DNA from: Tetragonia tetragonoides
Lineage: Eukaryota > Streptophyta > Magnoliopsida > Caryophyllales > Aizoaceae
Assembly (NCBI GenBank): GCA_038025085.1
Contig: CM076141.1
Location: forward strand, 14,386,001 to 14,450,000
Length of the DNA: 64,000 nt
Direction of reading: 5' to 3'
The notes below the pieces were generated by a model that had not been told where the DNA came from, did not search any database, and saw nothing but the letters and a program-made list of their open reading frames with translations. A program made the position numbers and the translations under genes. Every line of letters starts with the position of its first letter. Position 1 is the first letter of the stretch. Shown here piece by piece: positions 50,401 through 53,995 of this stretch.

Positions 50401-52744
50401 ACCTCACACCAAAAAAGATGAGCTGAGGTCTCACTACTAGCCCGACTAACCCACCACACATCAGGCGCCAAAGTCACCCCCGGTCTCCTCCTCTGCCTCA
50501 CGTCGTTTGTGTTAACTCTATCCAACACCAAAGTCCAAACAAACACCTTAACTTTCAAAAGCACCTTATCTTTCCAAATAAAATCTGCTAGATGAAAGCT
50601 AGGGAAAGGCGTCCCTAACCTAACCCATTACTTACTTATTTATTACATTACTTACTTATTTCAAGTTGTTTGGACTTAAATTTGTCAATTTACTTGAGCG
50701 GTTTCCTATTGAATATCTCAACCTTAACCTAACCCATGTATCAAGATGTGTTACTCGTGTTGACCCGTTTAATAAACAGGTGGGAAACTCACAACACTAC
50801 CCGCTAAATTCGTATCGTGTTGTCGTGTCGTGTGAGCTTTTGACAAGTATACTTTACATAAGTAACAAATTCAAACACCTGCTTTCCACCTATTATAAAA
50901 AGTTTTAAGCTCACCCACAAACAGAGTTAAGCAATTTCAGCAGCCAATCAAGCTTATTCTCCAAGTGTCAGCGAACAAAATCGGAACCCAAACCCAGCCT
51001 CTCTACCAGGCACCTAGCTAGGGGATAGGCTACATTTATCTAGACTTTAAGAGTTACCTAAACCTCGCCCTCGGTGGGATACTTCCTAGGTAGTTGTTGT
51101 GATCATAGGGGGAAGAGACCCCAAAAACATATTGTGCTTTCAGATGGCTTCCACCTAAAAGGTCAAATGAATGGAAAAACTAGACCTAAATCTGGAAGTC
51201 TAGTTCCCAACTTCCAATCTCATCCAGATTTCTTAGCTAAGCTTTGCTCCTGTACAATAAATTTTTTTGATAAAGAAAAGTTTTATTGAAACTCGAATAA
51301 GTCAGCAATTACAAGTAAGAGGACAAGTAGTCCCCTATAAGGAGGAGTAAGAAGGGGAGGTTGTTGTGGAGGTGTGCTTGCATGGCTATACTTTGGTGTA
51401 TTTGGCTGGAGAGGAACTTCAGGGTTTTTTCCGAGGCTTAGAAGACTACTAATTATGTTTGGGATCACATAGTTTACCTGGCCTCCCTCTGGGCTAAGGC
51501 GGCAGGGGCCTTTAAGGGTGTCCCGCTAACTCTAGTTCAGCGCCATTGGCGAGATGTGTAGATATTTTTATTTTTGTTATTGAGGATGCCTCATCCTCCA
51601 CCTTTTTGTATTCTTTGCCAATTGATCAATAAAAAAATTTCTTATCTAAAGAAAAAAAAAAAGAGGACAAGAAGTCCTCAAAAGAAAACAAACTAAATTA
51701 CAATGTTCTTGTACAATAAGTCTCCAACACAATTAACTGATTAATTATTTTTTAGATGAAACAATTAACTGATTAATATTCCATGAACTTCAGGAAGAAG
51801 CTAACCAAAGTCCCAAAATCATACATTTTCTTCACACATTCCACACACTCTATTAGAGCTGATATAAGAGCTGCGCCTTTCTCTTTAATCAAACCAAGAA
51901 GCTCAAAACCATTAACCTACCCTTCTCCCCTTCTATTTTCTAACAACTAAACACCTATCCCTTGTTCTCCTTATATTGTGATGCTCATTAATACATACTT
52001 TTTTCTTATATATAACAAAAAGCATCTTAACCGTTATCTAGTTCTCTATCCCTCTCCCTCACACACTCTTTTATCTGTTTCCGTTCCAAGCTCATCCTAG
52101 TACCTAAAGCCCTCAACCATTAAACACATCTTGTCCCCAGCTCAAAGCCATTATACACGTATCGGCACTACAGAAAAAGGCAACGAAGCCCTATGCCGCA
52201 TTCTTACAGTTCATTTCTTACTATCTCATCATCTCTAGACTCTGGAAACTCACACACCCTAAAAATCGATTTCTATCGTCCTGAAACTTCAGTTACACCT
52301 TACTATCACATTCATACAAAAAAGAGTTTTCCTTATCACTCAACCTGCTATAAATAATTTAATATCAACTCATACATGAACCTACAAAGTACAAACATGT
52401 TCCTCAATCAGACACTATCTGGGATACAAACATGTTCCTCAATCAGACACTATCTGGGATAAACAAACATGATCAATAAAAATGCGCAATTGAATTGAAT
52501 GGGGGGGGGGGAGAGGAGAGAGAGAAAAACACATACAAATGCGAGCGACATTGGGATCCTGGTCTTGAATCTCATCAGCAGCCTGAAGAATCACGTCTAT
52601 ATTCGAAGCTCGACCAAGCGAAGGCGGTAGAGCTCCAGCGAGTCCACTACCGTGGCGCTCATGGGCAGGACCAGCGGTTCGAAGCTGCTCTCGACGGAGA
52701 GTGGCTCGAACTAGCCGTTCCCAATTGTCTTGAACCCTCACCAT
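1303..52744 (-). CDS. CALS10/GSL8: Callose synthase 10 (glucan synthase-like 8), complete 51-exon gene
   Basis: Membrane-bound 1,3-beta-glucan (callose) synthase, family GT48, using UDP-glucose. In Arabidopsis GSL8 builds callose at cell plates and plasmodesmata and is needed in the male gametophyte. Coding exons 5' to 3': 52744-52537, 46622-46525, 46376-46213, 45353-45245, 44363-44253, 44012-43887, 43707-43618, 36946-36849, 36760-36643, 36478-36350, 34930-34854, 34775-34697, 30839-30747, 30648-30546, 30172-30049, 29959-29773, 29685-29633, 28036-27976, 27824-27743, 27639-27590, 24443-24357, 24191-24106, 20140-20113, 18315-18218, 18123-18042, 17946-17786, 17583-17463, 17367-17270, 17155-17065, 16958-16798, 16696-16587, 16460-16326, 16016-15948, 15870-15696, 14804-14687, 13604-13485, 11105-10990, 10907-10824, 9550-9438, 8360-8308, 8008-7832, 7745-7698, 6525-6367, 6242-6129, 6004-5916, 5808-5650, 4955-4853, 3902-3783, 2386-2336, 2246-2064, 1539-1303. 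All introns are GT-AG and all phases agree; 5,706 nt give 1,901 aa, close to the Arabidopsis protein (about 1,904). Layout: N-terminal Vta1-like region, FKS1 domain 1 near residues 320-417 (motif [14 protein letters not shown]), about six membrane segments at 470-749, large cytosolic catalytic loop at 750-1422 (motif [16 protein letters not shown] near 1385), then many C-terminal membrane segments. The start [20 protein letters not shown] identifies GSL8 rather than its sister GSL10. No stop or frameshift was found. Exon edges rest on splice consensus, phase and family alignment; no cDNA was available. Confidence 0.96.
1578..1618. repeat. Composite low-complexity tract: T-rich, TG, then G-run
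   Basis: A T-rich block passes into TGTGTG and then a run of about 11 G. It lies in the last intron, 40 bases upstream of the acceptor of the final exon. The same T/TG/G order recurs at 3280-3320 and 3700-3732, and in weaker form at 5425-5470 and 8169-8226. Confidence 0.7.
3261..3735. repeat. CG-rich insertion between two ~50-bp direct repeats
   Basis: The sequence AGGTTATATACATCTTTT followed by a TG-repeat and a G-run occurs at 3263-3320 and again at 3684-3730. Between them is about 360 bases that begin and end with CpG-rich degenerate motifs (ATCGCGG, CGGTAACGG, GCGGCTATCGCGG) around an AT-rich centre. The direct repeats could be a long target duplication or a segmental duplication with an insert. 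The family is unknown; it resembles in style the CG-rich repeat at 38196-38470. It lies in intron 48 of the callose synthase gene. Confidence 0.6.
6999..7314. mobile_element. Tourist-like MITE (PIF/Harbinger group)
   Basis: Terminal inverted repeats GGGTCTGTTCTCCCCA (left) and GGGTTTGTTCTCCCCA (right, reverse complement) are flanked by a TTA target duplication at 6996-6998 and 7315-7317. The 316-bp interior consists almost wholly of 10-12-bp degenerate repeats of the type TTGAACTTTG/TTTAACTTTA. It lies in the intron between the exons at 7745-7698 and 6525-6367. Confidence 0.85.
8400..8470 (+). repeat. Dispersed plant repeat, GCCTAGGCGGGGTGAGGGG type
   Basis: The stretch CATCAACATTACCCCAGTAC, AAAGAGGCTCCCGCCTAGGC and GGGGTGAGGGG recurs at 46920-47045 (longest copy, running on to GAGGCTGTTTC), in shorter form at 2530-2580, and on the minus strand at about 10310-10425. 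Similar sequences are common in many plant genomes. I take it for a short non-autonomous element, but no target duplication was found. Confidence 0.5.
8893..8911. repeat. Poly(A) tract
   Basis: A run of about 18 A in an intron of the callose synthase gene, between imperfect copies of the word CTGATATGTACCT (8872 and 8913). It may be the tail of a decayed retro-insertion. Confidence 0.5.
10228..10268. repeat. A-rich low-complexity tract
   Basis: About 40 bases of almost pure A with single G interruptions in the intron between exons at 10907-10824 and 9550-9438. No flanking element was recognised. Confidence 0.7.
10310..10425 (-). repeat. Dispersed plant repeat, minus-strand copy
   Basis: Read on the minus strand it gives CATCAACAGTACCCCAATGG, then CCAAAGAGGCTACTGCCTAA and a G-rich run. 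That is a diverged copy of the repeat at 8400 and 46920. Confidence 0.45.
11340..13150 (+). mobile_element. Degenerate LINE (L1-type) copy, plus strand
   Basis: Translated pieces of the reverse-transcriptase and post-RT region are visible in scattered frames. At ~12510 [12 protein letters not shown] corresponds to the RT active-site block, at ~12700 a [13 protein letters not shown] motif appears, and at ~13030 a [16 protein letters not shown] motif is followed by [12 protein letters not shown]. Many stops and shifts break the frame, so this is an old dead copy. The 5' boundary is unclear and the part before ~11950 is only possibly LINE. Confidence 0.7.
11693..11758. repeat. 33-bp tandem duplication
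   Basis: Two adjacent 33-bp copies beginning GCTGGCCACTTGCAACCATA start at 11693 and 11726, differing at one or two bases. They lie in a LINE-derived stretch in the intron between exons at 13604-13485 and 11105-10990. Confidence 0.85.
14185..14368 (+). mobile_element. 5'-truncated LINE 3' end with 12-bp target duplication
   Basis: The insertion is flanked by AGAAGGTTCAAA at 14173-14184 and 14369-14380. It contains the 3'-tail signature that recurs across this window: a GCGGCCGGGGCCTTTAGG-like block, the hairpin GAGGACACCTTGTCCTC (14297-14313), and the terminus ATTTCTTATCTAGAAAAAA. It is a textbook target-primed, 5'-truncated insertion. Confidence 0.93.
15293..15357 (-). mobile_element. Au-like SINE 3' fragment
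   Basis: On the minus strand it reads GGATTAGTGGGAGGAAACCC then GGGCACCCATGTTATG and an A-run, the 3' end of the same SINE family as 35671-35794. Flanks TAGTCTTTCTTTTT (15279-15292) and TAGTCATTCTTTTT (15358-15371) look like a target duplication with one change. Confidence 0.65.
18768..19022. mobile_element. Stowaway MITE
   Basis: 255 bp between TA dinucleotides (18766-18767 and 19023-19024). The right end reads CTCCCTCTGTTTCAAAAAAA inward and the left end CTCTCTACGTTTTAGAAAAA, matching the Stowaway (Tc1/mariner) terminal pattern. The subterminal parts (ACATTTA, TTTGAC) are also inverted copies. It lies in the intron between exons at 20140-20113 and 18315-18218. Confidence 0.9.
19440..19872 (+). 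mobile_element. Probable LINE 3' fragment, plus strand
   Basis: It ends in GAAGACTCCTGGTCCTCC, then ATATGTTTCTTTTATC and an A-run, which resembles the hairpin and terminal block of the LINE 3' tails elsewhere in the window. It is strongly diverged, no target duplication was found, and the 5' limit is a guess. Confidence 0.4.
20375..22237 (-). mobile_element. LINE, 5'-truncated, with nested transposon; 14-bp target duplication
   Basis: The flanks ACAGTCACCAAATT at 20361-20374 and 22238-22251 are identical. On the minus strand the copy starts in the post-RT region ([18 protein letters not shown] near 22230), continues through a zinc-binding reverse-transcriptase domain ([18 protein letters not shown], then [20 protein letters not shown] near 21640) and ends in the hairpin at 20427-20443 and an A-run. 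Stops and shifts interrupt it. The 711-bp element at 20609-21319 was inserted later and splits it. Confidence 0.93.
20609..21319. mobile_element. Non-autonomous TIR transposon nested in the LINE
   Basis: Termini CTATGATGCTTGGACTCGG (left) and CTATGGTGCTCGGACTCGG (right, reverse complement) are flanked by 8-bp CCCACAAG (20601-20608) and CCCTCAAG (21320-21327), a target duplication with one change. Subterminal regions are filled with GACACGGG/CGTGTCG words in both orientations. No transposase is encoded. An 8-bp duplication fits hAT; elements with a CTATGTTGCTCGGACTC end are widespread in plants. Confidence 0.82.
22740..24045 (-). mobile_element. LINE fragments of a second subfamily, minus strand
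   Basis: The region 23385-22951 translates on the minus strand to the C-terminal zinc-binding part of a plant LINE ([17 protein letters not shown], then [20 protein letters not shown]). Further 5' pieces reach about 24045. The tail word GCTTCCAAAGGCCCCAGC at ~22830 is repeated in changed form at ~23110 and at ~24930, so at least two overlapping or nested copies are present. Frames are broken and boundaries approximate. Confidence 0.7.
25000..25735 (+). mobile_element. LINE 3' half, plus strand
   Basis: The frame at 25035-25256 gives [20 protein letters not shown] and [13 protein letters not shown], the reverse-transcriptase zinc-binding region of plant L1 elements. It ends with the hairpin GAGGACAACTTGTCCTC (25672-25688) and TTTTTAAGATAAAAAC. 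It has several stops. It lies in the intron between exons at 27639-27590 and 24443-24357... more exactly the 24444-27589 intron. Confidence 0.8.
25795..26218 (-). mobile_element. LINE 3' part, minus strand
   Basis: Minus-strand translation near 26118-25870 ([24 protein letters not shown]) is the C-terminal block of the LINE protein. It lies back to back with the plus-strand copy at 25000-25735. Boundaries are approximate and no target duplication was found. Confidence 0.7.
26219..27589. other. Intron sequence without a recognised feature
   Basis: AT-rich intronic sequence of the callose synthase gene. Short ORFs occur (for example 26685-26939, minus) but match no family I know, and codon use looks random. 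No repeat boundaries were seen. Confidence 0.5.
28037..29561. other. Intron sequence without a recognised feature
   Basis: Intron between exons at 29685-29633 and 28036-27976. It contains a GC-richer patch near 28680-28800 but no terminal repeats, LINE signature or coding potential that I can support. Confidence 0.5.
29562..29607. repeat. 23-bp tandem duplication next to an exon
   Basis: Two copies of a 23-bp unit GGCTNCCAAAATTGGCTTTT+ATT start at 29562 and 29585. They end 25 bases from the donor site of the exon at 29685-29633, inside the following intron. Confidence 0.8.
31597..31689. repeat. 31-bp tandem repeat, three copies
   Basis: The word CCGATACAGC starts copies at 31597, 31628 and 31659, with AAATAGNAAATAATTGG between them. 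It lies in the intron between exons at 34775-34697 and 30839-30747, near a weakly LINE-like stretch (minus-strand [10 protein letters not shown] at ~31520). Confidence 0.85.
32024..32380 (-). mobile_element. LINE 3' end, minus strand
   Basis: It begins with a T-run (A-tail on the minus strand) followed by the shared AGATAAGAAATTTTTTTATT terminus, the hairpin at 32085-32101, and the end of the protein (minus-strand [18 protein letters not shown]). It is 5'-truncated. I found no clear target duplication. Confidence 0.85.
33142..34136. mobile_element. hAT-type non-autonomous transposon carrying gene-like sequence
   Basis: A perfect 8-bp target duplication GTCCACAT (33134-33141, 34137-34144) flanks termini CAAGGTTGCCGAATTCG and CAGGGTTGCCAAATTCG, typical of hAT. 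No transposase is visible. The centre (about 33590-33960) differs in character: a CT-rich leader, an ATG at 33715 with about 13 codons followed by a GT donor-like site, and a long T-rich stretch. It looks like the start of a plant gene, either captured or the element's own first exon. Confidence 0.9.
34157..34438. mobile_element. Probable MITE with GTGTTTGGATAC-type ends
   Basis: Left GTCTGTTTCGATACTGAAAC and right (reverse complement) GTGTTTGGATACTTGAATTT form imperfect inverted repeats about 280 bp apart, with AAATTTC/GAAATT words mirrored inside. The target duplication is not clear. It lies directly beside the hAT element. Confidence 0.5.
34931..35655. other. Intron sequence without a recognised feature
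   Basis: Left part of the intron between exons at 36478-36350 and 34930-34854. It is AT-rich with a short GTGTGTGTG tract near 35090. No element ends or coding potential seen. Confidence 0.5.
35671..35794 (-). mobile_element. Au-like SINE, 5'-truncated, with 15-bp target duplication
   Basis: AGATTAGCTGCTATT flanks it on both sides (35656-35670 and 35795-35809). On the minus strand it contains a pol III B-box-like GGTTCGAGTCCC, then GGCCCATGGGATTAGTC, ACCCATGTTATC and an A-run. That order is characteristic of the Au SINE family of plants. The A box is missing, so it cannot be transcribed by pol III on its own. Confidence 0.88.
35810..36349. other. Intron sequence without a recognised feature
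   Basis: Right part of the same intron, up to the exon at 36350. No repeat boundaries, RNA gene or protein-coding signal recognised. Confidence 0.5.
37371..38195 (-). mobile_element. LINE, 5'-truncated, minus strand
   Basis: T-run and AGATAAAGAGAATTTTTATT terminus, hairpin GAGGACAAGGAGTCCTC (37423-37439), then on the minus strand [20 protein letters not shown] and [20 protein letters not shown] (38066-37848), the RT zinc-binding domain. It runs into the CG-rich repeat at 38196. It occupies the 6.7-kb intron between exons at 43707-43618 and 36946-36849. Confidence 0.88.
38196..38470. repeat. CG-rich degenerate repeat (GTATCGGCC / TATCGGTC words)
   Basis: About 275 bases rich in CpG, built from words such as CGTATCGGTC, ATGTATCGGCC and GATATCGGCG. 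They are repeated about 10-16 bases apart and surrounded by AT-rich DNA. Its style resembles the ends of the insertion at 3325-3690. No clear terminal repeats or target duplication were found. Confidence 0.6.
38565..39840 (-). mobile_element. LINE fragment, minus strand, strongly decayed
   Basis: It starts with the A-tail side (GATAAAAAAAAGTATA) and the remains of the GACATCCTC hairpin. On the minus strand it contains degenerate RT-distal motifs: [20 protein letters not shown] (39401-39340) and [16 protein letters not shown] frames near 39440. Many stops. This is an older copy than the one at 40541-43500. Confidence 0.7.
40541..43500 (-). mobile_element. Longest LINE copy: RT core to 3' end, split by a Tourist MITE
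   Basis: On the minus strand the RT palm is open from about 43480 to 42963 ([20 protein letters not shown], then [20 protein letters not shown]). It is followed by the thumb and post-RT part, the zinc-binding region at 42409-41900 ([20 protein letters not shown]) and the 3' tail with the GAGGACTTATTGTCGTCC-like hairpin near 40610 and a T-run at 40541-40562. The active-site block reads QFADTILFL: one of the two adjacent aspartates of the usual FADD is absent, so this RT should be inactive. The endonuclease half is missing. The MITE at 40733-41578 interrupts the 3' part. Confidence 0.92.
40733..41578. mobile_element. Tourist-like MITE swollen by (AAT)n/(ATT)n
   Basis: TAA target duplication (40730-40732, 41579-41581) flanks ends GGGCATGTTCTTTTCAAC and GGGCTCGTTCTTTTCAAC (reverse complement). 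The LINE copy at 32024 shows the same site without the insertion. Inside, both ends have direct CCAGTTTTGT/CCCAGTTTCT 9-11-bp repeats, and the centre is about 640 bases of AAT and ATT repeats in opposite order, able to fold back. It encodes no transposase. Confidence 0.9.
43514..43570. repeat. A-rich filler between two copies of ACAGAAGAATATA
   Basis: The 13-mer is at 43501-43513 (inside the LINE) and 43571-43583 (intron side), with 57 bases of CAAAACAAAAAC-type sequence between. This could be a small retro-insertion or a templated junction made when the LINE 5' end joined the chromosome. Confidence 0.5.
44778..44932 (-). mobile_element. Very short LINE 3' end, minus strand
   Basis: T-run, AGATAAGAAAATTTTATTAA terminus, hairpin GAGGACAAGAAGTCCTC near 44840 and the CTTGAAGGCCCCAGC block, then ordinary intron. 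CTGCATT occurs just before the T-run and at the other junction, a possible short target duplication. It lies in the intron between exons at 45353-45245 and 44363-44253. Confidence 0.85.
45354..46212. other. Intron sequence without a recognised feature
   Basis: Intron between exons at 46376-46213 and 45353-45245. AT-rich, no element ends or coding signal recognised. Confidence 0.5.
46920..47045 (+). repeat. Dispersed plant repeat, longest copy
   Basis: Runs from CAACATCAACATTACCACAG through CCCGCCTAGGCAGGGTGAGG, GGTCGGTTGTACGCA and CACAGAGAGGCTGTTTC. Same family as 8400-8470. It lies in intron 1 of the callose synthase gene. Confidence 0.6.
47165..47912 (+). mobile_element. LINE 3' half, plus strand
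   Basis: Degenerate zinc-binding region near 47250-47530 and C-terminus ([20 protein letters not shown] near 47720), then GAGGACTCATTGTTCTC hairpin near 47842 and TTTTTCTTATCTAAAAATAA terminus. Frames broken. In intron 1. Confidence 0.82.
48010..48480 (+). mobile_element. LINE C-terminal fragment, plus strand
   Basis: Frames at 48228-48431 give [14 protein letters not shown] and [20 protein letters not shown], the C-terminal LINE motif, followed by a GAGTACAGCTTGTCCTC hairpin remnant. No clean A-tail, so an older copy. Confidence 0.7.
48658..48821 (-). mobile_element. 5'-truncated LINE 3' end with 12-bp target duplication
   Basis: ACAGTTCAATAA lies at 48646-48657 and 48822-48833. Between them are the T-run, terminus AAATAAAGAAATTTTTTATT, hairpin GAGGACAAGGAGTCCTC (48715-48731) and the CCTTAAAGGCCCCAGC block in minus orientation. 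Confidence 0.94.
48849..49230. repeat. Three tandem copies of a 123-131-bp unit
   Basis: AAGGTGCTTGCAT starts units at 48854, 48977 and 49108. Units share GATCCA.AGGTATC, GAGTAATCTACTATAAGT and CTGGTTCTAGCTAAGTTC. The second and third copies are more alike than either is to the first. Located in intron 1. Confidence 0.9.
49388..49434. repeat. Polypurine tract
   Basis: About 47 bases of only A and G (GGAAGG/GGGAAA words) in intron 1. It could form triplex DNA. Confidence 0.8.
49680..50851. mobile_element. hAT-type transposon with nested LINE
   Basis: Perfect 8-bp target duplication CTTTACAT (49672-49679, 50852-50859). The left end is TAGGGCTGTCAGATAGGTCG and the right end, reverse complement, TATACTTGTCAAAAGCTCAC; both ends are rich in CGTGTCG and GACCCGTT words. 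Without the LINE at 49999-50641 the element is about 520 bp and has no transposase. Confidence 0.88.
49999..50641 (-). mobile_element. LINE nested in the hAT element; 12-bp target duplication
   Basis: ATTACATTACTT flanks it (49987-49998 and 50642-50653). Minus-strand translation gives [20 protein letters not shown] (50264-50200) and [20 protein letters not shown] (50560-50500), the zinc-binding and C-terminal part. The 3' hairpin is weak. It is 5'-truncated. Confidence 0.9.
51261..51709 (-). mobile_element. LINE 3' end (outer copy of a LINE-in-LINE pair)
   Basis: TGTACAATAA flanks it at 51251-51260 and 51710-51719. Its own sequence is only the T-run/AAGAAAAGTTTTATT terminus on the left and GAAAACAAACTAAATTACAA on the right, because the inner copy at 51334-51660 sits in its hairpin. 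Confidence 0.88.
51334..51660 (+). mobile_element. LINE 3' end (inner copy), plus strand
   Basis: It is flanked by AAGAGGACAAGTAGTCC (51317-51333) and AAGAGGACAAGAAGTCC (51661-51677), a 17-bp target duplication with one change that is itself the hairpin of the outer LINE. It contains the C-terminal coding block ([20 protein letters not shown]), the hairpin GAGGATGCCTCATCCTC (51582-51598) and the TTTCTTATCTAAAGAAA terminus. Confidence 0.9.
51720..52390. other. Intron 1, first part, without a recognised feature
   Basis: Native-looking AT-rich intron sequence between the LINE pair and exon 1. No regulatory element or element ends could be supported. Confidence 0.5.
52391..52460. repeat. 35-bp exact tandem duplication
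   Basis: Two adjacent copies of a 35-bp unit starting ACAAACATGTTCCTCAATCA begin at 52391 and 52426. It is recent, as no differences were seen over the unit. Intron 1, about 80 bases from the exon 1 donor. Confidence 0.9.
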
Positions 52745-52870
52745 TTTTGCTGAACCTTGAACAAAACCCTAGCTTTTCAATAACATCAATTTCCCTGATC
52801 AAATGTGAAAACCCTAAAATGGTGAAATGAAATTTTCGGAGTTGAAGTGCGATGAAAATTATGGATTTAG

Positions 52871-52901
<31 letters not shown>

Positions 52902-53383
52902 AATCTGGGGGGTTTAAGAGTTGAGACAGAGAAAAGGAGGTGAGAGAAAGGGGAAAAAAGGAAAAAACTGAAAAAGGAGAGAGAGATGGGAAAAGGAAGA
53001 AAGGTGGTGAACTGGTGAACACGGTAATGAATGACTAATGAGATTGACTGTAGGGGTAGTAAGATTGGATTCAGATGGAGATCGCGGGAACGGAACTGAA
53101 CTACAAATATTTGGGTTTGGGCTTTGGGTGTCTATGGATATGGACTTTATCTTATGGTGTGTGTATATCCAACTTTGAATGGGAAGTGGCCCAGTACAAG
53201 TGTGTAATAATGCAATCGGTGGGAGACTGGGAGAGGTGATCATGGGCCGGATTCAGACCGGGCATGGACCGGGTTGTCGGAAGTCGATCACTGTCCCAGT
53301 GGCTTGGGCGGGTTTGGCGGTTGGTGGAGAGTGGAGACATAGATTTTAGACCGGGTTGGACCGGTTTTTTTTTTCATTTTTTC
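52745..53383 (-). promoter_or_regulatory. Proximal promoter and 5' UTR region of the callose synthase gene
   Basis: This is the only native sequence left between the callose synthase ATG and the transposon cluster that starts at 53386. On the gene's strand the first ~270 bases upstream of the ATG are strongly pyrimidine-rich (CT repeats at 52869-52895, C-run next to it, then CCTTTTTTC stretches), a Y-patch type of core promoter. I see no clear TATA box, as is common in housekeeping plant genes. The transcription start cannot be fixed from sequence alone. Confidence 0.45.
52869..52904. repeat. (GA)n microsatellite with adjoining G-run
   Basis: About 13 GA units followed by a run of G lie about 125 bases upstream of the callose synthase start codon, probably in its 5' UTR (CT-rich on the transcript strand). 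This is a candidate for length polymorphism. Confidence 0.85.
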
Positions 53384-53583
53384 TACTCTTTCCGTACCAA
53401 GAGTTACTAAATGCCGCCCCTTTATTACTAGGTATCGCCTCCCAAAATTCCAATTTTGCCCTTTTTTAATTTTTCACTCATCCTCTCCCTTGCTCCCTCT
53501 CTAACTCTCACACCACTTCTCTCCCACTCTACCACCCACTCTCATACCCAACCTTCATCAACATTCACTCAAGCAACCCGCGG

Positions 53584-53929
53584 ATGTCTGCCGGCGACCA
53601 GGAAGTGCCGTCGACGGTGGCGGAGGTAAAATTTTTTTTTTTACGCATTTTTTTTGCACAGTCGTCTGCGATTTACGACTCACCCTTGGGTGAGTCGTCT
53701 GCTACAGGCGACCCACCCAAAGGGGAGTCGTCTGTCGATCTCGACTCCCCAAGGGTGAGTCGTCTGCTACAGGCGACTCACCCTTGGGTGGTCGTCTGCT
53801 ACAGGCGACTCACCCTTGGGTGGTCGCCTGTAGCGGACGACTCGTACTTGGTTTCGTCGCCTGCAGCAGACGACTCACCCTTGGGGAGTCGCCTGTAGCA
53901 GACGACGACAGACACAAAAAAAAAAATTA

Positions 53930-53995
<66 letters not shown>

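Noticed and set aside
53398..53406. 9-bp target duplication of the Mutator-like element (CAAGAGTTA / CAGTTTTTA).
   Set aside because: Only five of nine bases agree; shifting the ends gives AGTTACTAA/AGTTTTTAA, seven of nine but with asymmetric termini. Not decided.
53655..53912. CRISPR-like repeat-spacer array.
   Set aside because: Plant nuclear DNA, palindromic modules in both orientations, spacers not unique; part of a transposon intron.
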